This document shows, piece by piece, positions 15,614-23,796 of a DNA stretch of 35,542 nucleotides. The notes beneath the pieces were generated by a model that saw only the letters and a list, made by a program, of their open reading frames with translations, did no database searches and was not told the DNA's origin. Source of the stretch: an uncultured Clostridium sp. (lineage in GTDB: Bacteria > Bacillota_A > Clostridia > TANB77 > CAG-508); contig CANCZH010000009.1 in assembly GCA_947382445.1 (NCBI GenBank), positions 1 to 35,542 of the forward strand, given 5' to 3'. The translations under genes were made by a program, and so were the position numbers. Position 1 is the stretch's first letter. The number at the start of each line of letters is the position of its first letter.

Positions 15614-15768
15614 TATACTGAATATTGGTAGAACTAGTCCGGAGTGTTGATAATATGAATATGCATACACCTCCGGGCTTTATTTTTCTTTTCTTGATAT
15701 TCATAAAGCCCATATGAAGTACTTTCTAAAAATGTGTATATAGCTAGTAATATTATAACAAGTTTCAT
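15600..15768 (-). CDS. Small fourth ORF of the ger operon, broken at a CGG codon
   Basis: It starts at ATG 15766-15768 with RBS GAAAGG 18 nt after gerAC. In frame zero it gives 44 aa and stops at 15634, with a polar end (ARRCMHIHIINTPD). Skipping the C of in-frame CGG (15675-15673) instead continues as GGVCIFILSTL and onward to TAA 15600, giving 55 aa with a second hydrophobic segment. Two-helix small proteins are known as D-type companions of GerA receptors, which fits the shifted reading better. The 3' part would overlap the convergent cdd gene by 14 nt and its terminator. This is the weakest of the four frame-break cases because no strongly conserved motif is available. Confidence 0.5.
15635..15690 (+). 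terminator. Terminator of cdd
   Basis: AGTCCGGAGTGT (15635-15646) pairs with ACACCTCCGGGCT (15667-15679, one bulged base), followed by TTATTTTTCTTTT. It lies inside the convergent small ger ORF. Confidence 0.8.
15672..15675 (-). other. CGG-A frameshift site 2 (small ger-operon ORF)
   Basis: In-frame codon 32 is CGG, preceded by GCC and followed by A. Skipping C gives GGA-GGT (Gly-Gly) and opens a hydrophobic C-terminal segment. Confidence 0.55.
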
Positions 15769-15786
15769 AATTTTAAGTTCCTTTCT

Positions 15787-16920
15787 TTAATTTTTGGAAA
15801 ATAAGAACCCTGATACAAGATAGGTTTCAGGTTGTATTTCAAAATTTGCTTTTGGATATAATTCTTCCCAATTAAATTTATTTAATTCTTTTTGTGTTAG
15901 ATAATTTCTATTAAAATATCCTTCAAATCCAATTGGGTCACATTCGTATTTAGTTGCTAATTTATATACAAAGTTTGAAATAGAGTCATTTAAAAATTTA
16001 TTGATTTCTGTTTCTATTTCTTTTAAAGATTCTGGAGATGAGAAGTTATAGTTTTTATTAGCAGACAAAATTGTTGCTTTAACAGCTAATTTACATGTGA
16101 TTTTTGGTACGTTATTTTCTAATTTAACTGATATTTTAGTATCTTTTACATGAGATATATTTACAGCAAGTGGAATAGAGGGATTTTGTGAATTATACAC
16201 TTCAATTGTTGCTTCATCAAAATTATTTGTTAATATGTTATAACAAATTGTTTCTAAACCAGAAATTCTATCAAGCATTTTATAATCTTTAAATAATGCT
16301 AATCCTAAACTTTCAATTGTATCTTCTTTTACAAATGAATATACTGCAAGTGGATCTTGTACATCATAATTTAGATTAGCATAAAAATCAGATAATTGAC
16401 ATGGAGTTACGTATGATACTGTTTTTGCTGAATTTATAAATGAATTATAAAATTTTGCTGAAATATCTTCTATGTTTGATGCAACTTCTAAAAATTCAGA
16501 TGCTTTTTGTTCACTAATTAAAATGTTACATGTTGGACGTATTTCAATATTATTTGATAAGGTATTTATAAAATCTTCAATTCCTTCTCTTGCAAGTTCT
16601 TCAGAAATAATTATTGCTGTACAATGTGAAAGATTTAGTTCATTTACATTTTGTAAATTCAATATGGCCATCCCTAAATTAAAAGAATTACAAGTTACTG
16701 TTTGAGTTTCTGTTGTTATTTTTGTTCCGCCACCACCATCTGATGAGTCTGGTTTTGCTATTTGTATACTTAATGATAATGGTTCTTCTTCTGAATCTGA
16801 TTTATCTATGCCAAGTGCTATTATATAAGAAAGTTCTTCTACACTACGTGCATCATATTCTTTAATAAATGTTATAAGAACGATCAAAATTATTGATATT
16901 ATTGGTAATATTTTTTTCAT
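15787..16920 (-). CDS. gerAC: Ger(x)C-family germination protein (receptor C subunit)
   Basis: A 377-aa GerAC/GerKC-type subunit of a spore germinant receptor in the inner spore membrane. The N-terminal hydrophobic segment (about 4-19) is followed by YDARSVEELSYIIALGIDK, the usual start of the mature GerC domain. A central LNLSHCTAIIISEELAREGI region and C-terminal ETEINKFLNDSISNF fit Ger(x)C. The family normally has a lipobox Cys just before this point (GCWD-type). Here the aligned residues are KEYD and no Cys occurs in the first 80 residues, so lipidation is not expected. ATG overlaps the gerAB stop by 4 nt. Confidence 0.9.
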   Translation of the reverse strand: MKKILPIISIILIVLITFIKEYDARSVEELSYIIALGIDKSDSEEEPLSLSIQIAKPDSSDGGGGTKITTETQTVTCNSFNLGMAILNLQNVNELNLSHCTAIIISEELAREGIEDFINTLSNNIEIRPTCNILISEQKASEFLEVASNIEDISAKFYNSFINSAKTVSYVTPCQLSDFYANLNYDVQDPLAVYSFVKEDTIESLGLALFKDYKMLDRISGLETICYNILTNNFDEATIEVYNSQNPSIPLAVNISHVKDTKISVKLENNVPKITCKLAVKATILSANKNYNFSSPESLKEIETEINKFLNDSISNFVYKLATKYECDPIGFEGYFNRNYLTQKELNKFNWEELYPKANFEIQPETYLVSGFLFSKN

Positions 16921-17999
16921 TTGGAATAGTCCTTTCTTTTAAAATTAGCTAGTATTAGTATTATTAAGCATAATCCTAAAGTTCCTAATAAAAGATATTT
17001 ATATATCACGGTTTCTAAGAATTTAAATATTGTTTGATTTTGAAATAGCATTATTAGTGCAAAAAATATTCCTAAAAAAGAGTAATTAAATCCTGCTGAA
17101 TTTTCACTTTTGGTCATTTTCTTAAATATATTTGATACAAACATTAGTGAAATACTTAAATATGAGAAAGCTGATACAATCCAAAGAAATATGAATATTG
17201 CATCTGTTCTTTGTAGAAATTCTCCAAACTGTATGCATCTAGTTAATATATACATTGACATTAATTCTTCACTATTTTCTATAAAAGGAAATAGTGCTAG
17301 AAGTGTTACTGCTGAAAATAGTAAAAATAGACCAGAAATTACAATAGAGATTATTGCGATTTTAGGAAAATCTTTTTTTTCTTTTAAAAATGGTAATATA
17401 AATAATAGATATATTAAAGCTCCATATGCAAATAAGTTTTGTGAACCTTGAAGAAAAGTTCGTTGTAGGTCTTCTCCAAAAATAGGTGTTAATCTATTTA
17501 AATTGTAGCTTCCAGCTGTACCACTTAAGATTATTATTAAACTTATTAATATTAAAATTACTACTATGGTATTGGTTTTTACTATTGCTTGAAATCCTTT
17601 TTTATTAGCTATTCCCATAGAACCCAAAAATAATAAAAGAATTAATGATATAGGTGTATTAGGAAAATATATTCCTTGAAGTAAATTGCTAAATTCATAA
17701 ATACAAGTAATTATAGGTATAGTGAAAAGTATTAAGAATATAGAACCTACTATTATTTGTAATGGCTTTTTTCCAAGATATTTGGAAATATCAATAATGT
17801 CTTCATTTGGAAATTTTTTAAATAGTTTACAAATGAAAATTGTTATTAATATTGCAATAATTCCAGTGAATATTATATTAATTGGTGCTCCAGTTCTAGA
17901 TTGTTTTATTATTTCCTTAGGCAAATTTAGTAAAATTTTGTTCATCATTACTATTAAAATAAATAAAACAGCATCAAATGTTCCAATTTTTCTATTCAT
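16917..17999 (-). CDS. gerAB: GerAB/GerKB-type spore germination permease subunit
   Basis: A 360-aa protein with about ten hydrophobic helices, of the amino-acid-permease-related GerAB family that binds the germinant (often an amino acid) in the spore inner membrane. Characteristic stretches are the N-terminal MNRKIGTFDAVLFILIVMM, PKEIIKQSRTGAP, and LFAYGALIYLLFILPFLK. It lies 15 nt after gerAA and overlaps gerAC by 4 nt (ATGA), giving a tightly coupled A-B-C operon. The germinant cannot be predicted. Confidence 0.92.
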   Translation of the reverse strand: MNRKIGTFDAVLFILIVMMNKILLNLPKEIIKQSRTGAPINIIFTGIIAILITIFICKLFKKFPNEDIIDISKYLGKKPLQIIVGSIFLILFTIPIITCIYEFSNLLQGIYFPNTPISLILLLFLGSMGIANKKGFQAIVKTNTIVVILILISLIIILSGTAGSYNLNRLTPIFGEDLQRTFLQGSQNLFAYGALIYLLFILPFLKEKKDFPKIAIISIVISGLFLLFSAVTLLALFPFIENSEELMSMYILTRCIQFGEFLQRTDAIFIFLWIVSAFSYLSISLMFVSNIFKKMTKSENSAGFNYSFLGIFFALIMLFQNQTIFKFLETVIYKYLLLGTLGLCLIILILANFKRKDYSK

Positions 18000-18014
18000 A
18001 AGTGTATCTCCTTT

Positions 18015-19688
18015 CTATAATTTTCTCCATTTCATACTGATTTTTTCTTCTTGAACAGGTCTTTTAGTATTTAAGAAATTACTTCTTTTTTCACGTTTCC
18101 ATATAGGTTTTATATAAAAAGAGGCATCAGTATTTTTATTGCCACAAGGTATATATGGAGAAAAATATGATACTCCAAATGATTGAAGATTAGATAGTAT
18201 TATTAGTTGAGCAAATAGTCCAAAGCTAATTCCTAAAAATCCTGCCATATATCCAAGAATTATATAGATAAATCTAAATACTCTTATTGTGAAATTTAAT
18301 GAGAAGTCGGGAATTGCATAAGAACATATACCTGTTGTTGCAACAATTATTATTAAAAATGGACTTACAATATTAGCTGAAACTGCGGCTTCTCCTAAAA
18401 TAAGTCCTCCTATTATTCCTATTGTTGAACCGATTGGTGATGGAACTCTTAGACTTGCTTCACGTATTAATTCAAATGATATTTCCATTATTAATATTTC
18501 GTATATTACTGGAAATGGTATTGACTTTCTCATTGATGATATTGCAAATACGAGATCTGTTGGGAGTAATTCTTGATGAAAGTTTGTTATTGCGACATAT
18601 ATTGATGGTAAAAACATTGCTACAAAAAATGCTAGTGAACGAATGAATCTTACTAGATTTCCATATTGATGTTTTATGTTTGTGTCTTCAGGTGAGCTTA
18701 TAAAGTCTACTAATACAGCTGGAGCAATTAGTACATAGGGACTTCCATTTACTAAAATTACAACTCTTCCAGCTAATATGTTATTACAAGCTCTGTCTGA
18801 ACGTTCTGTTGCAAATAGCTGAGGGAATAGGACAGACGAATCGTCTTGAATTAGTTGTTCTAAACTTCCAGATGTTGTTATACTGTCTACATCTAGGTTA
18901 CCTATCCTATAACGTACTTCATTAACTAAGTCTTCATTTGCAATATTTTTCATATAACAAAAAGATACTACTGTTTTTGTTATTTTCCCAACATTTAGTT
19001 GTTCAATTACTAGATTTTCATTATTTATTATTCTTCTAATCATTGAAGTGTTTGTACGTATGTTTTCTACGAATGCTTCTTGTGAACCACGTACGACGAT
19101 TTCATTTTGCGGAGATGAAATGCTTCTTGTTTGGAACCCTTTTGCTTCAATACAAAACGCTGTGTCTAGTGTATCGACTAATAAACATGTAAATCCATTG
19201 TTAATTTTGTTAATAAGGTCTGCAAAGTTTTTTTCAGTTTGTATACTGTTTTGTACTATTAATGAATTGTATATTAAATCTTCGAGATTTGGATTTACAG
19301 TTTTATGATAGTTTAATTCATCATTTTTATTTACTATTAATGTTTCACTAGATGTGTCTAAGTTTGTTTTATTTTTTAACATCAAAGGATTTAATACATA
19401 GTGATTTAACGAATCTGAATCTACCATTCCATCTATATATATAAGTGCACCATTGTATTGTTTTCCTTTTGCATTTAATGTAAATTTTCTTATATTTATA
19501 TCGCTATTGATTAATGCATTATATTGAACTGTTAAAAAATCTAAATTTTCAGATAATGAAGATGAAACTTTTTTATCTATTTTTTTAGTTTCCACATTAT
19601 TTTGTACTTGAGTTTCTGAAATTTGATATGTGTATTTGGAATCTGGTGAATAAGTGAATAACCTTTTAAAAAATGTATTAAGTGACAT
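18015..19688 (-). CDS. gerAA: GerAA/GerKA-type spore germination receptor A subunit
   Basis: A 557-aa protein. A polar N-terminal half of about 330 aa (including GFTCLLVDTLDTAFCIEAKG and NEIVVRGSQEAFVENIRTN, hallmarks of the family) is followed by PQLFATERSDRACNNILAGRV and a C-terminal set of about five membrane helices with REASLRVPSPIGSTIGIIGG. The C-terminal tail is basic. It forms the ion-channel-like subunit of the germinant receptor. It is the first gene of the minus-strand ger operon, RBS AAAGGAG. A sigma-G-like -10 element lies 75 nt upstream. Confidence 0.94.
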   Translation of the reverse strand: MSLNTFFKRLFTYSPDSKYTYQISETQVQNNVETKKIDKKVSSSLSENLDFLTVQYNALINSDINIRKFTLNAKGKQYNGALIYIDGMVDSDSLNHYVLNPLMLKNKTNLDTSSETLIVNKNDELNYHKTVNPNLEDLIYNSLIVQNSIQTEKNFADLINKINNGFTCLLVDTLDTAFCIEAKGFQTRSISSPQNEIVVRGSQEAFVENIRTNTSMIRRIINNENLVIEQLNVGKITKTVVSFCYMKNIANEDLVNEVRYRIGNLDVDSITTSGSLEQLIQDDSSVLFPQLFATERSDRACNNILAGRVVILVNGSPYVLIAPAVLVDFISSPEDTNIKHQYGNLVRFIRSLAFFVAMFLPSIYVAITNFHQELLPTDLVFAISSMRKSIPFPVIYEILIMEISFELIREASLRVPSPIGSTIGIIGGLILGEAAVSANIVSPFLIIIVATTGICSYAIPDFSLNFTIRVFRFIYIILGYMAGFLGISFGLFAQLIILSNLQSFGVSYFSPYIPCGNKNTDASFYIKPIWKREKRSNFLNTKRPVQEEKISMKWRKL

Positions 19689-19762
19689 AAATATTCTCCT
19701 TTTCTAATAGTATAGTTATTAGTTTAAAAATTCCTTTATAGAAAAATTTTTACTTTTATTCT

Positions 19763-19769
19763 TAGTATG
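19763..19769 (-). promoter_or_regulatory. Candidate sigma-G -10 element of the ger operon
   Basis: Minus-strand CATACTA, matching the CATnnTA -10 of forespore promoters, with a TGATTTA-like -35 16 nt further upstream. The -35 is imperfect. Germinant receptor operons are normally sigma-G controlled. Confidence 0.45.
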
Positions 19770-19852
19770 AACAAATTTTTAGGAATAAATCATAAATTTT
19801 AAAATATACATTAATTAAAAGTAGTAGTCCAATGGATTTTTAGGAGGGTGTT

Positions 19853-21331
19853 ATGGAAAATTTGGATATATACAAAGATATTGCAGAAAGAACAGATGGC
19901 GACATTTATGTTGGTGTTGTAGGTCCTGTCAGAACAGGAAAGTCTACTTTTATTAAAAAGTTTATGGAATTGTTAGTTTTGCCTAATATTGATAATGAGC
20001 ACAAAAGAGAAAGAGCAATTGATGAGCTTCCTCAAAGTGCTGGCGGTAAAACTATAATGACAACTGAGCCAAAATTTATTCCTAATGAAGCTGTCGAAAT
20101 TACACTTGCAGATAATTTAAAACTAAAGACAAGAATGGTTGATTGTGTTGGATATTTAGTAAATAATGCAATTGGTTATTTAGAAGATGATATGCCTAGA
20201 ATGGTTAAAACACCATGGGCAAATGAGGAAATACCTTTTGAAAAAGCTGCTGAAATAGGTACTAGAAAAGTTATTGAAGAACATTCAAGTATTGCAATTT
20301 TAGTAACAACTGATGGATCAATTACAGGTATTCCAAGAGAAGACTATATTGAACCAGAAGAGAGAGTTGCAAGAGAGCTTTCAGCAAAACAAAAACCTTT
20401 TGTTATTGTTTTAAATACAGTTGACCCAAATTCAGAAGATAGTATTTGTTTAGCAAGAGAATTAGAAGAAAAATATAATACAGCTGTTGTTAGACTAAAT
20501 TGCACTGAAACTTCTTTAGAAGATATTAATAATATTTTTTCAAAGATATTATTAGAGTTCCCAGTTGAGCAAATTAATATTAAATTTCCTAGATGGATAG
20601 AAGGACTAGTAGATACTAATGAAATTAAATCTGAACTATATAAAGAAATTAAAGAGTGTTTTGTTGGAACAAGAAAACTAAAGGAAATTGGTGATGATGT
20701 AAAGAAATTACAACAAACGGAGGTTATTGATAGAACTAATATAGATAAAATTGACTTAGGCAATGGAAATGTTAATTTAAACATATGCCTTAAAGAAGAG
20801 TTATTTTATCAAGTACTTACAGAAATTACAGGTGAGCAGATTTGTGATGAAGGTAAGTTATTTGCTAAAATTACTGAATTTGCTAAGATTAAAAAAGAGT
20901 ATGATAAATTAGAATATGCATTACATGAAGTTAGAGAAAAGGGATATGGTATTGTAAATCCTGGTGTTGATGATTTAATTTTAGAAGAACCTGAAATTAT
21001 TAAACAAGGTTCAAGATTTGGTGTGAAGTTAAAGGCTAAGGCTCCATCTTTACATATGATTCAAATTAATACAGAAACTGAAATTTCACCAATTGTTGGC
21101 AGTGAAAAACAATCAGAAGAGCTTGTTAATTATTTGCTTTCTGAATTTGAAGAGGACAAAAAGAAAATTTGGGAGTCAAATATTTTTGGAAAGAGTGTGC
21201 ATGAACTTGTAAATGAGGGACTTCAAAATAAACTTGCTAGAATGCCAGAAGATGCTCAAATGAAGATTCAAGAAACATTACAAAGAATTGTAAATGAGGG
21301 AAGTGGAGGATTAATTTGTATTATCCTTTAA
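19853..21331 (+). CDS. spoIVA: Stage IV sporulation protein A (coat-basement ATPase)
   Basis: A 492-aa SpoIVA: N-terminal MENLDIYKDIAERTDGDIYV then a Walker A GPVRTGKST, AGGKTIMTTEPKF, MVDCVGY as Walker-B-like segment, and VTTDGSITGIPREDY. The conserved C-terminal end GSGGLICIIL anchors it through SpoVM. It polymerises on the outer forespore membrane using ATP as base layer of the coat. Its partner SpoVM is encoded at 6023. RBS AGGAGGGTG. Length matches the family (492 aa in B. subtilis). An AT-rich upstream region could hold a sigma-E promoter (ATACATTA near 19805) but no clear match is claimed. Confidence 0.97.
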   Translation: MENLDIYKDIAERTDGDIYVGVVGPVRTGKSTFIKKFMELLVLPNIDNEHKRERAIDELPQSAGGKTIMTTEPKFIPNEAVEITLADNLKLKTRMVDCVGYLVNNAIGYLEDDMPRMVKTPWANEEIPFEKAAEIGTRKVIEEHSSIAILVTTDGSITGIPREDYIEPEERVARELSAKQKPFVIVLNTVDPNSEDSICLARELEEKYNTAVVRLNCTETSLEDINNIFSKILLEFPVEQINIKFPRWIEGLVDTNEIKSELYKEIKECFVGTRKLKEIGDDVKKLQQTEVIDRTNIDKIDLGNGNVNLNICLKEELFYQVLTEITGEQICDEGKLFAKITEFAKIKKEYDKLEYALHEVREKGYGIVNPGVDDLILEEPEIIKQGSRFGVKLKAKAPSLHMIQINTETEISPIVGSEKQSEELVNYLLSEFEEDKKKIWESNIFGKSVHELVNEGLQNKLARMPEDAQMKIQETLQRIVNEGSGGLICIIL

Positions 21332-21335
21332 GAAC

Positions 21336-21378
21336 AAAAGCGTATTTGCTAATAATTGCAAGTACGCTTTTATTTTAC
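21336..21378 (+). terminator. Terminator of spoIVA
   Basis: AAAAGCGTA (21336-21344) pairs with TACGCTTTT (21363-21371), with inner TTTGC/GCAAG pairing, followed by ATTTTA. Confidence 0.9.
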
Positions 21379-21413
21379 ATATATGGTATTTTGAGTAAAT
21401 TTTAATTTAGTAC

Positions 21414-21442
21414 TTGTTATATTTTAATTTATTAAATATAAT
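21414..21442 (+). promoter_or_regulatory. Sigma-A promoter of the Tim44-like/SPFH operon
   Basis: TTGTTA (21414-21419), 17-nt spacer, TATAAT (21437-21442), 39 nt before the start codon. Confidence 0.8.
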
Positions 21443-21480
21443 AAAAGTATATTAATATAAAGTAAAGGAATAGTGATAAT

Positions 21481-22413
21481 ATGAAATTAAGAGTTAGACT
21501 AAGAAATGTAGTAATAATTGCTTTATTAATAATTTTTGGATATTGCAATGTTACTTTTGCAGATGACAGAATTCAAGACGATAGAATTGCTGATGTAGGA
21601 AGTTTTGAAAGTTATAGCAGTGGAAGTAGTTCATCATCTTCAAGTAGTAGGGATTATGGTTCAAGCTCAAGTTCAAGTAGTAGACGTTCAAGTTCAAGTT
21701 CAAGCTCAAGTAGTGGTGATTTATCTGACATAGTCATGATATTTGTTGTTTTTATTGCAATAGCTATAGTTTTGGCATCAATGAGTAAAAAGTTTGGAAA
21801 CTTTAGTCAAATACAACAAAAAGCAATGGATATGAGTGGAGCAAATGAATCTGCAGTTGAAGAAAAAATTAAACAAACTGACCCATTGTTTAATAAGGAA
21901 GAATTCTTATCTTTTGCAAGAAGTGTTTTTGTAAAATTGCAAGAAGCTTGGACTGCAAGAGATTGGTCAGTTATTAGAACATTTGAATCAAATGAATTAT
22001 TTGAACAACATCAAAAACAATTACAAGGATATATTGATAATAATCAAATAAATGTAATGGAAAGAATTTGTGTTAAATCTGTTAAATTATCTTCTTTTGA
22101 ACAAGTTGGTGATAAAGATGTGCTAAAAGTAGTTTTAAGTTCAAAAATGGTAGATTATATAATTGATGCAACTACACAAAAAATTTTAAAAGGAGACAAA
22201 GTAACTGATAGACATAGCACATATCAATTAACATTTATAAGAAAAACTGGCGTAAAAACTAAAGCTGGTACAAGTGAGGTAAATACAACAAATTGTCCAA
22301 ACTGTGGTGCACCAACACAAATTACTTCTTCAGGAAAATGTGAATATTGTGGTAGTGTAATAACAACAGGAGAATTTAATTGGGTATTATCTGATTTAAC
22401 AAAATTGTTTTAA
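21481..22413 (+). CDS. Tim44-like domain membrane protein with C-terminal zinc ribbon
   Basis: A 310-aa protein. Signal peptide or first helix (about 9-28), a poly-Ser/Arg segment (about 46-80), a membrane helix (about 84-101, IVMIFVVFIAIAIVLA), then a Tim44/MRPL45-like cytosolic domain (about 120-260, with FLSFARSVFVKLQEAWTARD and VKSVKLSSFEQ). The C-terminus is a zinc ribbon with paired CPNCGAP and CEYCGS. It stands 21 nt ahead of an SPFH-domain zinc-ribbon protein and shares its promoter. In Bacillus, SPFH protein YdjI also sits with small zinc-ribbon membrane proteins (YdjG/H) near pspA; a membrane-stress or membrane-domain role is inferred from that parallel. Confidence 0.8.
   Translation: MKLRVRLRNVVIIALLIIFGYCNVTFADDRIQDDRIADVGSFESYSSGSSSSSSSSRDYGSSSSSSSRRSSSSSSSSSGDLSDIVMIFVVFIAIAIVLASMSKKFGNFSQIQQKAMDMSGANESAVEEKIKQTDPLFNKEEFLSFARSVFVKLQEAWTARDWSVIRTFESNELFEQHQKQLQGYIDNNQINVMERICVKSVKLSSFEQVGDKDVLKVVLSSKMVDYIIDATTQKILKGDKVTDRHSTYQLTFIRKTGVKTKAGTSEVNTTNCPNCGAPTQITSSGKCEYCGSVITTGEFNWVLSDLTKLF
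21616..21717 (+). repeat. Serine-codon microsatellite (TCAAGT-type hexamers)
   Basis: Within the Tim44-like gene the poly-Ser stretch is encoded by near-tandem hexamers TCAAGT/TCAAGC/AGTAGT. Such runs can slip in replication, so the linker length may vary between strains. Confidence 0.75.
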
Positions 22414-22434
22414 AAAATTTAGGAGGTATAAATT

Positions 22435-23643
22435 ATGGGATTAATTAAAGCAACAGTTGGAGCAATAGGAAGTACTTTTCATGACCAATGGAAAGAGGCA
22501 ATAAGATGTGAAAACATGAATAATGAAATATTAATGATGAAAAAAACTACACAAACAGGAGTTATAACAAAAAATAGTACTATTATAGTAGGACCTGGTC
22601 AATGTGCTATTATTTATGATAATGGTAAAGTTATTGATGCAACTGCAGAAGAAGGAGTATATACTTTTGATGAATCTTCATCACCATCATTCTTTGCTGG
22701 TCAATTTGGAGCAGTATTTAAAGAAATGTGGCAACGTTTTACATATAATGGTGCTACTGCAAAACAACAAGCAGTATTCTTCTTTAACACAAAGGAAATT
22801 ATAGATAATAAATTTGGAACACCTGCACCAATTCCATTCCAAGATTGGTCACATCCAATTCCAAATCAAATGACAAATACAATAACTCCATTAAGAGTTG
22901 AAGTAAAATGCTTTGGAACATATACATTTAGAGTAGCAAATCCAGCTTTATTTATGGAAAAAATTGCTGGTACAGCAGATGTTTATAGAAAAGAGCAATT
23001 AGTAGAACAAATTAGATCAGAAGTTATTTCTGTATTCCAAAATGTTACTAATGAACTTGGAACTGCTGAACATAAAGTTCCAGTTTTAGAAATGCCAAGC
23101 CAAACAGATGAAATTAAACAAATGATGGATGAAAAAGTTTTTGATCAAAAGGTTAGAGAAAGAGGATTAGAAATAGTTGGTTTTGCTGTTGAATCTGTAA
23201 CATTAACTGATGAATCAGCTAAGAAGATTGATGATTATGAATTAAGTTCAAATTCTTATATGCAACAAGGTAGAATGGTTGGTGCATATTCAAATGCTGT
23301 TGAAAATGCAGCTAAGAATACATCAGGAAGTATGAATGGTTTTATGGGAATTGGTATGATGAATATGGCTTCTGGTGGTGTTATGCAAGGAGCTGTACAG
23401 GGACCATGGAATTCTCAAAATAATCAAAATAGTACTAAGGATTTAAGCCAAGAACAAGAGTCTGCAAAAGCAGAAGAAAAAAATGATACTTGGAAATGTG
23501 AATGCGGACATGAGAATGTTGCTACTGCTAAATTCTGTAATGAATGTGGAAAGCCTAAAAAAGCTAATAGTGTATGCACAAAATGTGGATTTGAAAATCC
23601 AGAAGGTGCTAAATTCTGTAATAATTGTGGAGAAAAACTATAA
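22435..23643 (+). CDS. SPFH/Band-7 protein with tandem C-terminal zinc ribbons (YdjI-like)
   Basis: A 402-aa cytosolic protein. The N-terminal half (about 1-270) is the SPFH domain of the YdjI/virion-core-like subgroup: MGLIKATVGAIGSTFHDQWK, then VGPGQCAIIYDNGKV, VKCFGTYTFRVANP and QIRSEVISVFQN. A Gly/Met/Asn-rich linker follows (about 275-330). It ends in two zinc ribbons: WKCECGHEN...FCNECGKP and CTKCGFENPEGAKFCNNCGEKL. RBS AGGAGG. Co-transcribed with the Tim44-like gene. SPFH proteins form membrane-associated rings or rafts; what the double ribbon binds is unknown. Confidence 0.9.
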   Translation: MGLIKATVGAIGSTFHDQWKEAIRCENMNNEILMMKKTTQTGVITKNSTIIVGPGQCAIIYDNGKVIDATAEEGVYTFDESSSPSFFAGQFGAVFKEMWQRFTYNGATAKQQAVFFFNTKEIIDNKFGTPAPIPFQDWSHPIPNQMTNTITPLRVEVKCFGTYTFRVANPALFMEKIAGTADVYRKEQLVEQIRSEVISVFQNVTNELGTAEHKVPVLEMPSQTDEIKQMMDEKVFDQKVRERGLEIVGFAVESVTLTDESAKKIDDYELSSNSYMQQGRMVGAYSNAVENAAKNTSGSMNGFMGIGMMNMASGGVMQGAVQGPWNSQNNQNSTKDLSQEQESAKAEEKNDTWKCECGHENVATAKFCNECGKPKKANSVCTKCGFENPEGAKFCNNCGEKL

Positions 23644-23666
23644 GATTTAGAATGTAAAATAAAGAG

Positions 23667-23697
23667 AGTACTTGCTATATGTGGCAGGTACTTTTTT
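23667..23697 (+). terminator. Terminator of the SPFH operon
   Basis: AGTACTTGC (23667-23675) pairs with GCAGGTACT (23684-23692, one G-T), followed by TTTTT. Confidence 0.85.
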
Positions 23698-23734
23698 ATG
23701 TATTCTTTAAGATATTGTAACTAGTTTGTTTTAC

Positions 23735-23763
23735 TTGAAAAATGGTAGTTTCTTTGATAGAAT
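23735..23763 (+). promoter_or_regulatory. Sigma-A promoter of rlmD
   Basis: TTGAAA (23735-23740), 17-nt spacer, TAGAAT (23758-23763), 34 nt before the start. Confidence 0.75.
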
Positions 23764-23796
23764 TAATTAGAAAATTTATAAGAAAGTGAAGCAAAT

